64,000 nt of DNA from Synchiropus splendidus (GCF_027744825.2 NC_071335.1:15442501-15506500), one strand, 5' to 3'; counted from the first letter of the stretch, positions 1 to 14,744 are shown. Made by a program: numbers and translations. Notes: generated by a model not told the origin, from the sequence alone.

Positions 1-2390
1 TTGCGTCGCCTATTTTGATATATTTGTCACCAGAGGGGAGAGACCAGACACTTTAGATTTTATAAATAAACCATTATATTTAGTTTCTTTATTTAAAATA
101 ATGTTTTTTTCCGAGGTGTTTTCTCCAAATCTAAACAATATAATCAACAACCTCATACTTTCAGTGTTTTCTGGTTCACATGAAATGAAGAGAATTTTAT
201 CTTTTTAAAAAAAATAATGTTATCTTTCTTTTTTTGGGCTGTTAATTCCTGTGTTTAGTTCCCTCTCCCTATTGTTTTAAAGAGAGAGAGAGAACTTTCT
301 CTCTTTTGGACTTTTGGAGTTGTGCCTCACTCTCCTCTAAAAGTTTAAGCAAAATGAAAACAAGATGGAGGCTGCCATATCCAGAACCGTAATTCTGTTT
401 TTCATCTGTTAGAACGATTAAATAAACGTTCATAACATTAATGTGAAGCGCTCGTCCGACTCACTGGTCAATAACTGTCCTCGGGGTGGGCTACTATAGT
501 ATCATGTCGTCTCCATGGTAACACTCATATCACAACATCCAGAAATCACACTCAGGAGATTGTCCCCTCTGGAGCGTAGTGGCCATCTTGTATCCGCCAC
601 CGGCACAAAGAAACAGAACCATTAACCGACGCGGCGTTCCGTCATGAGGTATTGATTTGGCTGTCTTCTGCAGCCTTTTGTGTTCAAACCCCAAACCATG
701 ATGACAGAAAAATGGAAACCAGCTGAGCTCCCTGCTCCGTCGGATCTTTACAACTCACATAAACCTTTGGCTGCCAGCAATAAACGGAGGAGCGGCTATT
801 ATTGCACAAGTGTAATTGTGATCGTCGGGTCCATTGAGAAAACAATCTCTGATGTCCAGAAGTTGATAGACGCTGAAAATAAAACTTGAATTACACACAC
901 CGAACCACATGATGTTTTTGTAGCCTCTGTGTAAATAAGTAGGGGGATTGATAAACAACACTCCCTGGACGGAGAAGCTTCATGAGCGATGAGAGAGCGC
1001 TGCTGCTATCGAAGGAGAAACACAAGCCTTTCCTTTGTGTCTCCACATGAGTTACTTACAGCAGTTTAAAAGTCCCATATATCATGAGTTTCATTTCAGC
1101 ATGGCCTACATGAATCAGTGACACCAAAGCCAGTTTGTTTTATCCTTCACTTTTTACCTGGTATCTTCCCCAACAGTCTTCCCCTGTCTCTCTGCCAGCC
1201 ATATCCACCATCCACCGTCTCCGAACGTCTTCTTTCCAGCACACTACCTTCATTTCAGACACTACTAGCTAGGCTTCCTGTCTTTTTTGTCAGTCATACG
1301 CCAATGAAAAAGTAGCCTCACCAGAAACTACAATTCAGATTGTTTGGTGAGAGAGATGACGGAGGAAAACCGTCAGTGTTTTCCACCTTAACGTCATCCT
1401 GTGTGTGAACAGCAGACGACAGATCATGTTTATCAGGTGAGCCTGCAGCGTCATGAGGTTGAGAGGAGAAATCTTGAGGAAAGGAGAACAGCCTGTGCTG
1501 AATCTACTCAGTAACTGTAGTGACACATGGATTAGTTTTAGGTTTTATTAAAATGTATTTAAAAAATAAAAATATATTTTTTTATGTTTTTGTTTTATAT
1601 TTTTATATGTTATGATTAAATATTTCATTTAAGTCAATTGAAATATTACCTTGTTGACAACCATTTAATACGGATATCTTGAGTTGGATTGACTCACAAG
1701 ACAATGACTCCAAACAATGTTCTGCTGCTTGACAAACAAACTGTTCCTGTGCAGCAGCAATAATGACATGAAGCATCCTGCTCATCAGTGTTCCAACAGA
1801 ATGAACATGCTTGAGCCGCTGAACACTATTTAAAGATCTGGACTGAGTCAGAGTGGAGGCCACACCAGCGGGGACCTTCTCCTAAGGGGCATTTGGTTTC
1901 CATCTTGCCTGTTTTCTATTTTTCAATTGACACTGAGCACTAATGATTAAATTTGTAGAGCGCTAGAGGTCCTTTTTTTTTTTAGTTGGTGCTTTCAAAT
2001 ACCAGCTGGTATGTTGGTCCAACAGTATCCAGAGACCTCCACTTCAACCCTGAGCTACACGGAGATGATGTTTCTGCAGTGGTGATGAATGAGCGTCTGC
2101 AGCAGGTCCCATCTCTGCTCTCTCTCACAGGGTTTTACTGCTCTGCATCCGGAAACAACAGGACAAGATATACTGTAGGTGTCCGACTGTGCACTTCAGT
2201 TCTGGGAGGTGTATAACAAACATTCAATGTCATGGCCATTTTTTTTATTCCCAGGATCATGTTCAGAGCTGAGGGAGAGATGGTGACGTGATCCTGTGCA
2301 GAGTTGGCACCAGTGTGTATGAGGCTATGTGAGCATAGGCAACAATAAATGAACCTAAAATTGTCCCTTGAGGTACGCTGCTGTCACTCA
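1..2390. other. Intergenic, no gene recognised
   Basis: It is unique-looking A+T-leaning DNA with short poly-A/T runs and an AGAG run near 282-292. All open frames are under 90 codons and lack recognisable motifs. Confidence 0.6.
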
Positions 2391-3387
2391 GATAAAAAAA
2401 AAATCTTCTTTCTTCTTTCTTCTTTCTCTTCCGGCTTCTCCCTTCAGAGTGGATCATCCTCCTCCATCTCTCCCTGTCCTCTGCCTCCACTTCTCTCAAA
2501 CCTACACACCTCATGTCCTCCTTCACCACCTCCATAAATCTCCTCTTTGGCCTTCCTCTCCACCTTCTGCCTGGCAGTTCCAACCTCAACATCTTCCTAC
2601 CAATGTACTGTCTCTCTCTCCTCTGTACATGTCCAAACCACCTCCATCGAGCCTCTCTGACTTTGCCTCCTAAACACCTGACCACATGTGCTGTCCCTCT
2701 GATCTACTGCTTCCTGATCCTATCCATCCTGCTCACTCCCAGAGAGAAGCTCAGCATCTTCATCTCTGCTACCTCCAGCTCTGCCTCCTGTCTTTTCCTC
2801 AGTGCCACTGTTTCCAAACCATACAACATTGCTGGCCTGACCACCCTTTTGTACACCTTCCCTTTCATCCTTGCCGACACCCTTTTGTCACACCTGACAC
2901 TTTTCTCCAATGATTCCATCCTGCCTGCACCCTCTTCTTCACCTCTTTCTCACACTCTCCATCACCCTGGACAGTTGAGCCTAAGTACTTAAACCCCCCC
3001 CACCTTCTTTATCTCTGCATCCTGTAACTTCACCTGTCCACTTGGCTCCCTCTCATTCACACACATGTATTCCGTCTTACTGCGGCTAAACCTCATTCTT
3101 CCCCTTTCTAGCTTATCTTCCACTTGCTCCCTGCTCTCACCACAGATCACAATGTCATGTGCAAACATCATGGTCCAAGGGGCTTCTTGTCTAACCTCAT
3201 CTGTCAACCTGTCCATCACCATGGCAAACAAGAAGGGGCTCAGAGCTGAGCCTTGGTATAGTCCCACCTCCACCTTGAACTCCTCTGTTACACCTGCAGC
3301 ACACCTCACCACCGTCTCACACCTGGCAAACATGTCCTGCACCACTCCAACATACTTCTCTGCCACTCCAGACTTCCTCATACAATA
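2391..3387 (-). pseudogene. Degenerate non-LTR retrotransposon (RTE-like LINE), reverse transcriptase C-terminal part
   Basis: On the minus strand, three frame-shifted pieces follow one another. At 3381-2989 is the RT palm, with LYQGSALSPFLFAMV, MDRLTDEV and PWTMMFAHDIVICGES. At 2919-2704 is the thumb/connection part, with KVYKRVVRPAMLYGLET and LSFSLGVSRMDRI. At 2685 to about 2440 is the C-terminal region, with RWFGHVQRRE and LPGRRWRGRPKRR. The element is 5'-truncated at about 3387 and ends in a GAA/GAAA-rich tail on the minus strand at 2400-2430. The catalytic FADD is FAHD here and the frame is broken at least twice, so it is dead. The pattern matches abundant fish LINEs that I place, without certainty, in the RTE group. 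Confidence 0.9.
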
Positions 3388-5140
3388 TCAAGATTAAATA
3401 TTGATTGAAATCTGAAATAAAAAAAGAAAATAGTGGCCCTTATATAGTATAAGATTTTAAGCAGTGACTTCATATTGAAGCTGGCAATCCTGTCTTTTTG
3501 ATTGAATGCATTCGCGCCCAGTAAAAGTCCTCTGCAGTTGCATTCCTTAACTGTATCTATTAAAAGCTGAGTTTCCTGCCTGTGTTTAAGTATTGAGGGA
3601 GACAAACAGTTCCAGTGTTGGCTCCTATAAAATCAGCATCAGTTTTAATCAGAGCGAGCAGATGGCGCCCGTGTTAGCTGGAGATCTGGAGGCGCTGGAG
3701 TGGAGAACTGAGGTGGTTTTCGCTCTCCCAATTATTTATTTTACAGCCACTTTCTGAGCAAATGTAAGAGTGATAGATGGTAATCGAGGGTGAGTGTTGT
3801 GGTGCGCACGTCCCCACCCTTCAATCTGTCATCATTTCACACAAGACACACAAGAGCAGTGGAGGTTCGGTGTAGCTGGGTGGCGGTGACCTTCCATCGA
3901 CCCCGAGTGATATTTTTTAAATAGATTCTGAGACTTTTAATGGTCTTCGAGTGGGCCTGGGACCAACATGTCTAGAACCTGGAGGACTTGGACTCGGGCA
4001 AAAGCAGATCAGCGTCCAGAGAGAGTGTATCCAAAATCCCGAGGGAAAGTCCGAGAGCAGGTAAGAAAAAAGAGAACACAATAACCTGTTTGATACATTT
4101 CTGGCACGATGACACCAAGTGCTGGCACTGGAGGAGGAAACTCAGGACACAAGAGGATTTATTTTCGGGAGCCCCCACATAAAATTTCCACCCAGTACTC
4201 TTGAGGAGGACTGGAGTCTGTCCCAACATCTGCAGGCGAGAGGCGATGGACACAGTGGACGGATGACCAGTATATAGATCCACAATCCATCACAGACCCG
4301 GAGCATTCACAATATTATGGCAGGTGAGGTGCTTATCTTTAGGGAGGGTTGATCATGGAACCATACTGTGAGTGCAAAATGATTGGAGTCATCTGCTTTA
4401 ATTCTCTTTATCTACTGAGTATACCATGGCCAAAAATGCAGGTGAAGGTGTGGATCGGACCACTGGATCAGAAAACCTCCTAAAATGACGGCTACAGACG
4501 GTGCACAAATCGATGGAGCTTTAAATCAGAGACTGGGAGTGTCACTGTTCCTGCAGGGTGAGATGCAACTGAATCAACAGAATTAAACCCCAAAAACATG
4601 TGACGGCACCTCACCTCACACAGTCATGCATATATAATATTTACTCTCTTCAGCCCCACGTGTTAGAGTTTGAGTTTTTGCAATTTGGGCTAGTAACTTC
4701 TTGTAAGGAAAGTTGTTTTTTCATAGAAAAACGTCCTTTTATATGGACTACTATGACTACAGTTATTAATAATAATGCTACATTAACTAATGCAGATTCC
4801 CATCATATGAAGACACATTATGTCCCTGAATTCTGGCTGAGTACCATGGTGCTGAAAGGCAAAAATGTAATGACCACATATCAGGCCAGGGGGACCGAAG
4901 TGGTTAGACCATGTTGATTTAATTTCTAGATGGACAAAAATTGGATACTCAGATTGTGCATGGGATTTTAATTCACATTTTCTCCTCCCAGGAAACATTG
5001 AAGAATGCATACATGGATGCAGTGTTAGTGAATTTAATCCCCTATTTTTATTGCACATTTTTGGTTTGTATTTGCACATTTTATTGTCATTTAAATATGT
5101 TTGAATTCATCCATGTTTGTGAGAACATGTTACTTTAATC
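3388..5140. other. Intergenic, no gene recognised
   Basis: I saw no repeat family or coding potential in this stretch. Confidence 0.55.
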
Positions 5141-5240
5141 CAGTGTTTATCAACCTTTTTCTAGCCATGGCACCACCACCACAGAACCTCAGCCAAAGCG
5201 CACTTGTGCTTAAAGTCCTTTAGAAAATCCCTATTTATTT
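5141..5240 (+). mobile_element. hAT-like element, left end only
   Basis: It begins CAGTGTTTATCAACCTTTTT and continues ctagccatggcacc. This is the usual hAT-type terminus seen in many vertebrate repeats (CAGTGGTTCTCAACCTTTTT). No matching right end was found, so the downstream limit is arbitrary. Confidence 0.5.
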
Positions 5241-8200
5241 GTGAAAAACTGTAGCTGCTGACACTCAGTTGTTATTTTGCCATGCTGTTTGCTGCAGAAA
5301 CAAATAGCAGAAAATCTATTTGTTTCAAATGACTTCAGAAAAGGGTGGGCAAGATGCCAAAATATATCATGATTTATTTATTTATTTACTTACTGTTTCG
5401 ATGATTTCACTTCTCTTTTGATTTTATTGTGGTTTTTGAGTTTCCAGACAAGTCCTTAGCAATCTTTGCCTGAACTTGCAGTTATTCTTTCTCTCTTCAC
5501 ATTTTGGAGCACATTTATGTTGTTGTGCATATAGCTTTTTGCCAACTTTTAAACCACAAAGCAAACTCTGACAGTCCATGAGTGTCAATAAAGTTTTGTT
5601 AGCTCTGCGGTGCAGACAGACTTTGGCGTCTCGGGTCCAACAAGGTCCACTTTGCTTTAATCTATACTTTGCTTCATTTTTCTCTTATTTAATCTGGGTT
5701 TCATTTCCCCACTATTGAGTTCCAAGTCTTCTTCTAAGTGCTTGTCGGGACATATTTGTACTTTTAAAAGACAATATATATTGCCTTATATAATATATAA
5801 TAATTCATTATTCAATTATTTAGACTACAGAATGTATTTGTTCTTCCAAAAAGCTTTGTTTTTCCATGTTTAAAGATTCATATTGTGATGCTTTAAGAGA
5901 AATTCTTTAAATATATTTGATTTTCCAAAGCAAATGAACAAGCTAGGCAGAAATTTCTTTGAGATGGGCCACAGTACTAGTTTTCTAGTTCATTTCTCTG
6001 TTTAAATCTTAATAACCAGCTCCTCACTTCCACTCCAGATTATAGAGAACACTTGAAACATATCACAAATCAATTGTCCCTGATGCAAACCAGACAGCTA
6101 ATGCACACATTTCTCTGTCCATAATTTCGCCTCTATTACATGCATTTATATGAATGTACTTTTCCTGTTGGGGGTCATTGGAAGACGCCATCAGGGGCTA
6201 TAAATCATCATAAATGGAAATCTTGGCTTCTAAAGAGACACAGGTTAAGGACAATTACTTCCATATGAACCGCTGCGTGTGACACGAGCGCTCCCTCCAC
6301 TGCGTATACACTCGTGAAGCCCCACACGCGCCACAGTCAGGTGGAGCCCACTCTTCCACTTAGATTTTCCAGGTACTTCTCCAGTTTCAGCTTTGGATTC
6401 ATCATTAAATACAGATCAACTTCAAACTGTTGAGATCCCTGCTGCGTGTCATGATGCTGGATCTTTTCAGGAGAGGGGCAAACCCTCTGTCTGAGGGTGA
6501 AAGATCCCAGCACAGAATTCCGAACCTCTTCACTTGTTATGCATCTCACATGTAGGTGACCCCTGAACTCAACCCCAGTCTAATAGATACTGTTTCAACA
6601 ACACTTTCTGTCAAATATATTCCACCCCGGCCCTCGATCGCAGAAGGCCCTGGCCCTCTCCTGTTTACATTATGCTAAACTTTAGCTCCAAACGTAACCA
6701 AGCTATATTGAGTTATCATTTGGCAGCAGATAATTCACTCCCATCTCGACTCCTCGGAGGATGCCTTCTCTTACAAGCGAGATACATTTGCTCGCGTACA
6801 CACATGAGACCAGCGAGTCACATATTTGGCCCGCCATGCTGCTGCTTTTACTGAAACTTAATCCCACATGCTTGATGCCGGTGCTGAACCTATCTTTTGT
6901 TATAAAGACCCCCGCTGAGTTTAAGATTTAACATGAGGGTTGCGGCTCTCTGAGTAAGAGGCTTAAGTCAAAGAATGTGCAGCTGAGATTGAATGCACAC
7001 GAATAAAAGCTCAATAAATAACTGACCATACCTGTTATTTTATATCAGCCGTCACTTGGGCGCTCTGTCCGCTGCCTGTAAGACTGCCATAATTCAATAT
7101 TGCATCCTACACATTCCTCCTCTCTCTGTCGTCATGACATCACTCACGCCACAATTGTGTGCGATTTCCAGTGGGAGAGGCAGGATGTTGTGATTGGCTG
7201 AGTGTGATTCGCAGCTCGAAGGAAAACTTTCCATTTCGGGGGCCAAACTTGACCTCTGACCTCAGTGGAATTGCCTACATCCCCCCTACCTCGGCCGGAT
7301 TATTGGTGGGCTGCAAGAAAAAGCTGAGCTTGACCACACATGAAGGTCAGAGCAGAGAGGAAATTAGGTGTTGACCCCAGACCATTCTGAACAAAACCCT
7401 GAAAGTCCAAGAGGTGACCAGCAGTGTCAAACTCAAGGCCATATATTCATAATGTCTATTATTAATGGAGCACTCCAACTGCAGGTCCCATGATGCACTG
7501 TAGGAGTCGAAGCTGTTCAAAGAGCCAGAGCTAATAAATAAGTACGGAGCAGTAAGTAAGTGGTAACACTGAAAGAATATCACTTAATTTTGGTGATTTC
7601 TGGCACAAAAACATCCGTCTGACGCGAGCTACGCACTTTATGTTGACTAAATATATTTCATGTTGACTGGACTAATATTTTTACAGCATACTGATGACAA
7701 CTCACATTCCACAAGTGAAGTTAAATAACTATTTAAATATGCTTAATTTGTTGTTCAATGTGCGTAGTAGATTATTATTATTGTTGATTTACTAAATAAC
7801 CATGACATTTTTATTTTGTGTTTAACTAAACTAAAATTTTGCCCGAATGCTAATGCCATTGCTTCAAACAAATGTAAATACAATTATTCATGATTTATTT
7901 TTGCAAGTTGTTAAAATAAAAATGCCTAAACAGACACTGCATCATTGAATCAAAATAATTCATCTTCCACCGTTCTCGTCTTTCTCTGATCATTTACAAG
8001 CATCAAACTCCACTCTGCAGGGGAAGACATGTCTTCCTGTTTCTCTTGAAAAGATCCTTAAGTCAACCATGCAGTGGGACCCATGTGGTTTAACAGGACA
8101 ATAAACAGCCGCAGCACCACTTCCACAGAGCAGCTCTCATCTCAGCGCCACATGGTGGCTGATAAAACTGAGGAACATGAGGTAACCTAACAAGTCGCCT

Positions 8201-10576
8201 GTGACATTGTGCTCCAGAACAAGCGAATGAATCCTGACGTCCTGAGATTGTGTTTGTGTTCTACATGGTGTTAGCTGAAGGAATGTGTGTTGTTGGCCTG
8301 GATTCATTATGTATTTATATTACTACCAACCTTTTTTTTTTTTTACAGTTTATCTGTAAAACATTTAGGAGATTGTAGATATTGAGTTGTGTCATAAAAA
8401 GAATTGTGGTTCTTGTTTATTTTATCATTGCAGATGTTTCATTTTTGACCAAGTGGACAAGGCCCTATTTTTAATGTCCGCTAGGAAGGTTTTGAACACA
8501 AAAGTACAGATCTCAGTGATATTTTCAGGGAATATAGGAAATGGACCAATGAACTGATGGTGTTCCAGAGTTCCATTGTCAGCTACAAAGCCTTAAAGGA
8601 TTCAACTGAGACTAAAATGCAGCCCAAGCTCTGTACTTTCTTCTTCACGTCCTGCTTTTTTTGACCTCAATTCTGGAACTCTACAACCATTTATAGTATT
8701 TTTAGTATCGCGATCGTAATTGCAATGTCAGACAACACGATCATGTGATTGTCATGGTTCTGTCTCGCATTTAAACGGACACTAACACGCCACACCTCCT
8801 CCTGACGTCGCAAAGTACGGCCACACGCGGCCGATTTGTGCGGAACTACCAAAGAAAATATCACTTTTAAACATTTTTAAGCATTTGAATTCTCAATACT
8901 AGTTATAAGTCTTTGTTTTCTTTGCTCCCATTTCATGTCAAATTTTCTTTTTTCATTGAAACGAACCCTTTCTGTTCTACCATTGCAAAACTGCGACAGG
9001 CAGCATGGTGATATTTAGGCAAGTCAAGGTGCTAATATGGAGCCTGAAGTGGTTACTACTTTACACAAAGAGATGGCGACACCTGTACCTTCGATCTGAG
9101 CAGCACTTAAGGGCGTGTTTTTATCCAAGTTTGGAGTAAATTCATATTAAAAACTCGCCCCTGGTGGAGGAGACGAGGCAGCTGGTAGTGTAGGAGCAAA
9201 ACACCTGGAATGCAAGTCTGACTTCTACTTGAGCGATGAGGAAAAGTATCTCAGTACCTCATATAAACATTTAAAAAAAGCAATGTAATTCACTGTGTGT
9301 CAAGTTGTAATATACAAATTAGATGAGCATTTTTACTCCGATCCCAAAATGTGGGTCACAATGAAAAATCGTCTATTTTACAGAATGCCTTTATCTGTAA
9401 CAATGTTCAAGCTGCAACCTTGTGAAATAGTGATATGAAAGCGGAATATTTCATTGAAAAAAGTCATGATCAAACTTTAGTATTTCTTGACCCTCAAAAT
9501 GAATAAACGAAACTAAAAATGTATACTTTCTACTCTATAATAGAAGTGTTTACATGTTTCATCCATAGTTCTGTTGCTAAGATATTTATGATTTATATTT
9601 AGAATCTTTAAATAAAATGTATTTGAAATAGGAAAATGGAAAAATCCCCAAGAAAAATAGGGTCGGCAATTTGGGAGTGGTTTGATGTTGCAGAACTTCT
9701 CAGCTGAAACTCAACGAAACCGGTTCATTTTGTTTTTTAAATCATATGATAGTGAATGCAAAGACACAGAGAGAAAAAAAAACTACGATTACACCAAGGT
9801 GCCGCTTTAAAGTTGATAGAGTTCAAATGTTTGATATAAAAACCTTGAGGATTTGAACTGTTGTCTCATCCCTGCAGGGCCCCGTAGAAAGTAGCTGACC
9901 TTGTGGCAGGTCATTATTCACCACCTCCCCTGAAGTAATACTATCTAGCCTCAGAAAATATTTGTGCAGTCTTTCCTTCATGTTGCCTGGTTTTCCTAAT
10001 CGAAGTTTGCCTTCCCCTTGATCACAATCTTTTTCACTTCAAGCAGATTCACGGAGGAAACCACCACCATGATCCACAAATCCCGCAGACGTTGTCCGTG
10101 CTTCCTGTTTCACTCAGCCTTGTTAAGGACCTCAGATCCATATCAGCCGTGCAGGAATGCCAGAAGAAGTGATGCAGAATACCAGCTGTCATTTTTGCCA
10201 AAGTGCCTGTTGGAGCGTCGGATCGTGTTTCCATATCTTCGGAGAAAAACATGGCCTCTCGCCGAGCACATTAACGGGGAAGCCACGCCATTATGGCGAT
10301 CGACGGAACGTCTGTCTGTGTATTTTATCGACGTGACAGAAGAAACACGCAGCAGGACGTGGAGGCCATAAATATTAATGTCATCACTTATTAAATAACA
10401 AAGCTCTCGGAACATTTTACACTTTTACTTTTATGGAGTAAACTGCTTATCTTCATAGAGACTTCTCTTCTGGTGTTTTGTGTGATATACATTTTAGCAC
10501 AATGTAAGGAATAGTATGTGGACAACAAAAAATGAAGTTTGTAAAGCTGATAAATCATACTTTTTTCTCCACTAAG
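5241..10576. other. Intergenic, no gene recognised
   Basis: It is mostly unique A+T-leaning DNA. A short hAT-A-like terminus (cagtgtcaaactcaaggcc) lies at 7422-7440. About 40 bp further on, on the minus strand, is a CAGTGCATCATGGGACCTG motif that recurs at 10.95 and 12.33 kb. No coding region was seen. Confidence 0.55.
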
Positions 10577-10765
<189 letters not shown>

Positions 10766-10994
10766 AAAAAAAATGATATAATATAATAATAGCCTGTTAG
10801 CTACAGGCTACACCTGAGACTGGAAAAACCAAAACTCAGCAGGGGATAGAGTCAAAACAAATTGACTTCCATTGACTTATCAGAAAATGACCACCTTTAT
10901 TAGAATACACACTTTGTAAACACCTTACCAGTTAGATGAGTTTCAACTGTTGTAGTGCATTATGGAACCAGTAGCAAGATGGATAGAACATAAC

Positions 10995-11049
10995 ATTATT
11001 ATTATTATATTTATTATTATTATTATTGTTATTATTATTATTATTATTA
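10995..11049. repeat. (ATT)n microsatellite, slightly interrupted
   Basis: It is a run of ATT units with two imperfections. Confidence 0.95.
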
Positions 11050-12764
11050 ACAATCAGCATCATCATCATTATCATGACTAACTCCAGTAGATATAACTTT
11101 GTGTTGTGTTTTCTGTTTTCACAGGTCTTTCATACTTGAAAAACAATGTTTTGTCTTTTTGGTGCAAAAAAAAGAAATGGGTGCAATAAATAACAAAAAC
11201 AAATAAATGTAATGATAAGACAAAGAATATTTTTTACTGAATTCACATGTAATGAACTGAAAAGTCAGAATGAAGTTGAGAGTCGATGGCTGCAGTTGCT
11301 TTCTCCGAACTGCTTGTCTCTTAGAATATGTCATTTGACCCCGGGTTGATGGCAGTATTCGGGGCTTTGTTAAAAATAATGTTGGGTGTCAGAGCACCAC
11401 TCCACAGTTTCTGCCTGTTTGGCTTGTGGAACGACGAGAGATTGATAAATGAGCGCGGCGTGATCATGCTCTGCTAAACAAGTCTGAGCTGAAAGGAGAA
11501 AACCATTTGTCAGGGCTGGACGTCTGCACACGCTCACATCTGGATCGCCTCGATAACAGATCCATTTAGAGCGATTCTACTGTATTTCCTTCTTTCTTCT
11601 GAGAGGCGGCAGAGCCTAAGTGCCACTGATGAAAAGCGGAGTGGAAAAATAAAGCGTCGGAAAAAGATCAAAGACGGCTCTCGCTGTGAGAGATTTTCTC
11701 GCTCAGATCCAGTGAAGGTGAAGCTTGAGCGGAACTCAGGAACATGACTGACACGATGAATGTCCTCAGCTTGTTGACACTGCAAAGTGGTGAAACCACG
11801 TGAGGAAGTAAACTATCTTAGCGGTGTCTTCCTCCCTCACCCTCGCCTCTTTAGCTCATTGAGTCGATCCAGGGAAGCGTTGATCCCACTTGTTCTGGAT
11901 CACTACTGTCTGGAATTCCCTGTTTGGATGAGCAGAGGAGGAGAAGACAGCTACGAGCCCATAGTGGGGGAAGGGGGTCTCATAAACCTGTCGGACCATG
12001 AGGGGTCTCACTTTTTTTCTTTAAACCAAACTTCAAGTGTTGGCTCGCAGCATTCCCGGACGCTCTTAAAAGTCAGTTTACGAGCAACCCAGTGGACCCG
12101 GGATCCTCTGAGGTTACCAGGTGGTCCATAAATGCAATGCTGAATTGAGAGATAACATTTAACGCTTCTGCCTCATGAGGGTGGAGAAGACCCCACCTTC
12201 ATCCTCTTCAGCACACGTCTCTAGTCTCGAACAGCATGAGCATTTAGAAGCATCGGGACAGTCTTCTCATCAAATTTCAATGTGGCAAACACCTTTGACT
12301 CAAGTCATGTAGCACTTTTACTGCTGCAGTGCATTATGGCACTTGTAGTGTAGTGAGTCTTTAAAAAAAAAAAAAAAAATCGAAAATAGACTGCTCAGGA
12401 AAACTCCTACCTCTGGCTCAAGCTCTTGGCCTGGTGTTTCTGTTCTCCGCTCTGTGATAAACCTCTAAATAGGAAAGTTAAGGTTGAGAGATTTAGCTTC
12501 ATATTTACTGATGATTTCATTCAAAACATGAAGTGAATGGGAAAAATATCTGAACGCTATTAAAATGAATACAAGCGTCTTTCTGATCATTTTCTGTCTA
12601 ATTTTGTGGGACAGAAATGAATATAAAAAAGAGTTAAAAATACAGAACGAAAAATAAGAAGTAAAAAAAAAAAAATGAAAATAAATAAAAAAAGAAAAAT
12701 AATGTTCCCGAAAGTATTATTTATTATCTTTGTTATAATAAATAAAGATAATAAATGGCATCGC
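11050..12764. other. Intergenic, no gene recognised
   Basis: It is unique DNA with poly-A runs near 12362 and 12663. A CAGTGCATTATGGCAC motif lies at 12326-12342. Open frames are short and unconvincing. Confidence 0.5.
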
Positions 12765-12845
12765 ACCACGCCCTCTGAGCTGGGCCCGGTCCACTATTTA
12801 AGAAGGACTGAGTTAGGGTCACCACCAAAATGTTCTGTATTCAAA
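12765..12845 (+). mobile_element. hAT-like element, right end fragment with shared flank
   Basis: The sequence catcgcaccacgccctctg to ccactatttaagaaggactg matches the right half of the element at 25266-25596. The following 30-odd bases (agttagggtcacca, aaatgttctgtatt) also match 14765-14800, so this copy shares sequence beyond the apparent terminus. Confidence 0.6.
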
Positions 12846-12902
12846 AATATTATTTATTATTTATATTTATTTATTCTTAGAATTATTATGACATATATAC
12901 AG

Positions 12903-12906
<4 letters not shown>

Positions 12907-12984
<78 letters not shown>
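12907..12984. repeat. Compound microsatellite (TC)17(TA)22
   Basis: TC units run 12907-12940 and TA units 12941-12984 without interruption. Confidence 0.98.
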
Positions 12985-12989
<5 letters not shown>

Positions 12990-14740
12990 AGCATGCCAAC
13001 AATCCTCATTGGACATGGTCCCAGAGTGTCTTTTTTTTTTTTTTTTTCAAATTTAAGGGCCCTGCACAGCATCCCTTCTGCTTGACATTTGTGAGAATTT
13101 AGTCGATGAAGCAGGGTTATGACAAAATTCTGTGGACTGTAATCGAAGATATTCATTGCTCATAACTGATCCAAGAACAATCCCAAATGAAACAACTGTC
13201 ATAATGTACTGAAGGAAACTCAGTGCAAATTCAAACTAATATTTAAATTGGAGTCAAATGGTTCCCCAGCGCTGCTCACAGACCTTACAAACAAAAGACA
13301 TCCAAGTTAATGACGTCCGGTCTTTTCACGAAACATTGGAAAGTTTGGGAAAATATTTGAACGTCTGACAGGACTCGGGAATGAAAAAAGGACTGTGAAA
13401 ATATTGCAGTGTTCTGCATTGTAAAGACGTTTATTCGGGCAGCAACAGAACGACTGGGATTTGAGCGGATCGTGTCTTTTTTATTCCTCTGTTTGTTTTT
13501 CTCCTCCTTATGTAAATCAGTAAATATTAGCGTAAAGCTGCCTTTCAAATGGCGACGTGGTGTGTGACCTTGAGTCGCTCAGACTCGGCAGCTCGGTTTT
13601 TACCTGCACACCAAGAAATTGATGCTCTTGGACACAGAGGCAGATTGTGGTCTGGGGCGTCGTAAAAGCAGCGGGTGAGGTCAGCAGGGCATGTTCACAT
13701 GACAGATGGTTTCCTTCAGTCACCGGAGCAGGAGGAAGTGTTCGCCCACTCTGGCTCACCCAGGTCCAGCCGCTCTGATCCCTCCAGCCGTGGAAAGTCA
13801 CATTTTAATCTCCGTCTCCAGCACACAAACTCAGAGAAATGAAACACACCACTATTTCCTTCGCAGTGATGTTTAGGATTCCCCACTGATCCTGATGCAG
13901 CAGGTCATTTTCTTTCACCTCCCTGACTTATGTCAAGTAGCAAACGGCCTCCACAAGGTCCCAAAAGTCAAACTGTGCTTTTAGCCGGAGAGTGATTTAA
14001 TGTCCTAATGAAGTGCCTTCACTTGTGCACTCTCCTTTATTGTCTATACAGCTGTGAAAATAAGAACCCCTCAACTCTGAGGGACTATTTGTTTCAAATT
14101 TGAGATTTTCCTCCCAAGAATCCAAGGTAAGATTGATCTGGATTGTGATAAGAGGATAAAGTCCGAAGATATGAAACATGCTTGTTTGGATAGTGGGTGG
14201 TGGAGCGAGCTCAGACAGGGACAGAAAAGTCGTGTTTGTGTAGACTCCATCTCTCAAGTGACCACGATGCTGATGCTGGTGCTGATGCGATGGAGTCCAT
14301 CGTTTTCAAGGACACGGCCAAAGTTCAACATTAGTCTCTTGTGTATTTGTCATGGACTTTAATGGAAAAAGAAAGATGTACATTTTGACTTTGAGTTTAT
14401 GTCTCAGATTTTCCAACTGCACAACAATAGAGAAAAGTTCAAGGTTTATCCATCAAAAAAAGAGCATGTCAGAGGAGCTGACTGACCAGAAATGAGCATC
14501 GGATGTATCATGTTTGCATGGAGAAAGTGCCCCTGTATTGAGCCCCGACATGTTTAAGCATGTGACTGTCCTCATCACCGTCATATTACAGTTTGTTATA
14601 TAAACAGAGTACCTTGATACAAAACTACAAATTGAAGAAAAGAGAAAACAAAGTAATATAGACCAATAAAGAATGACTTTATGAACATTATTTTTGTCTA
14701 ACAGAAAAGACTTGAAGTGCATCAATTTGCCTGAAAAAAA
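12985..14740. other. Intergenic, no gene recognised
   Basis: It is unique DNA. Several open frames of up to 94 codons lack family features. Confidence 0.5.
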
Positions 14741-14744
14741 AATC

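Noticed and set aside
2513..2992. Plus-strand 159-codon frame at 2.5-3.0 kb
   Set aside because: It lies opposite the minus-strand LINE reverse-transcriptase fragment and is its shadow.
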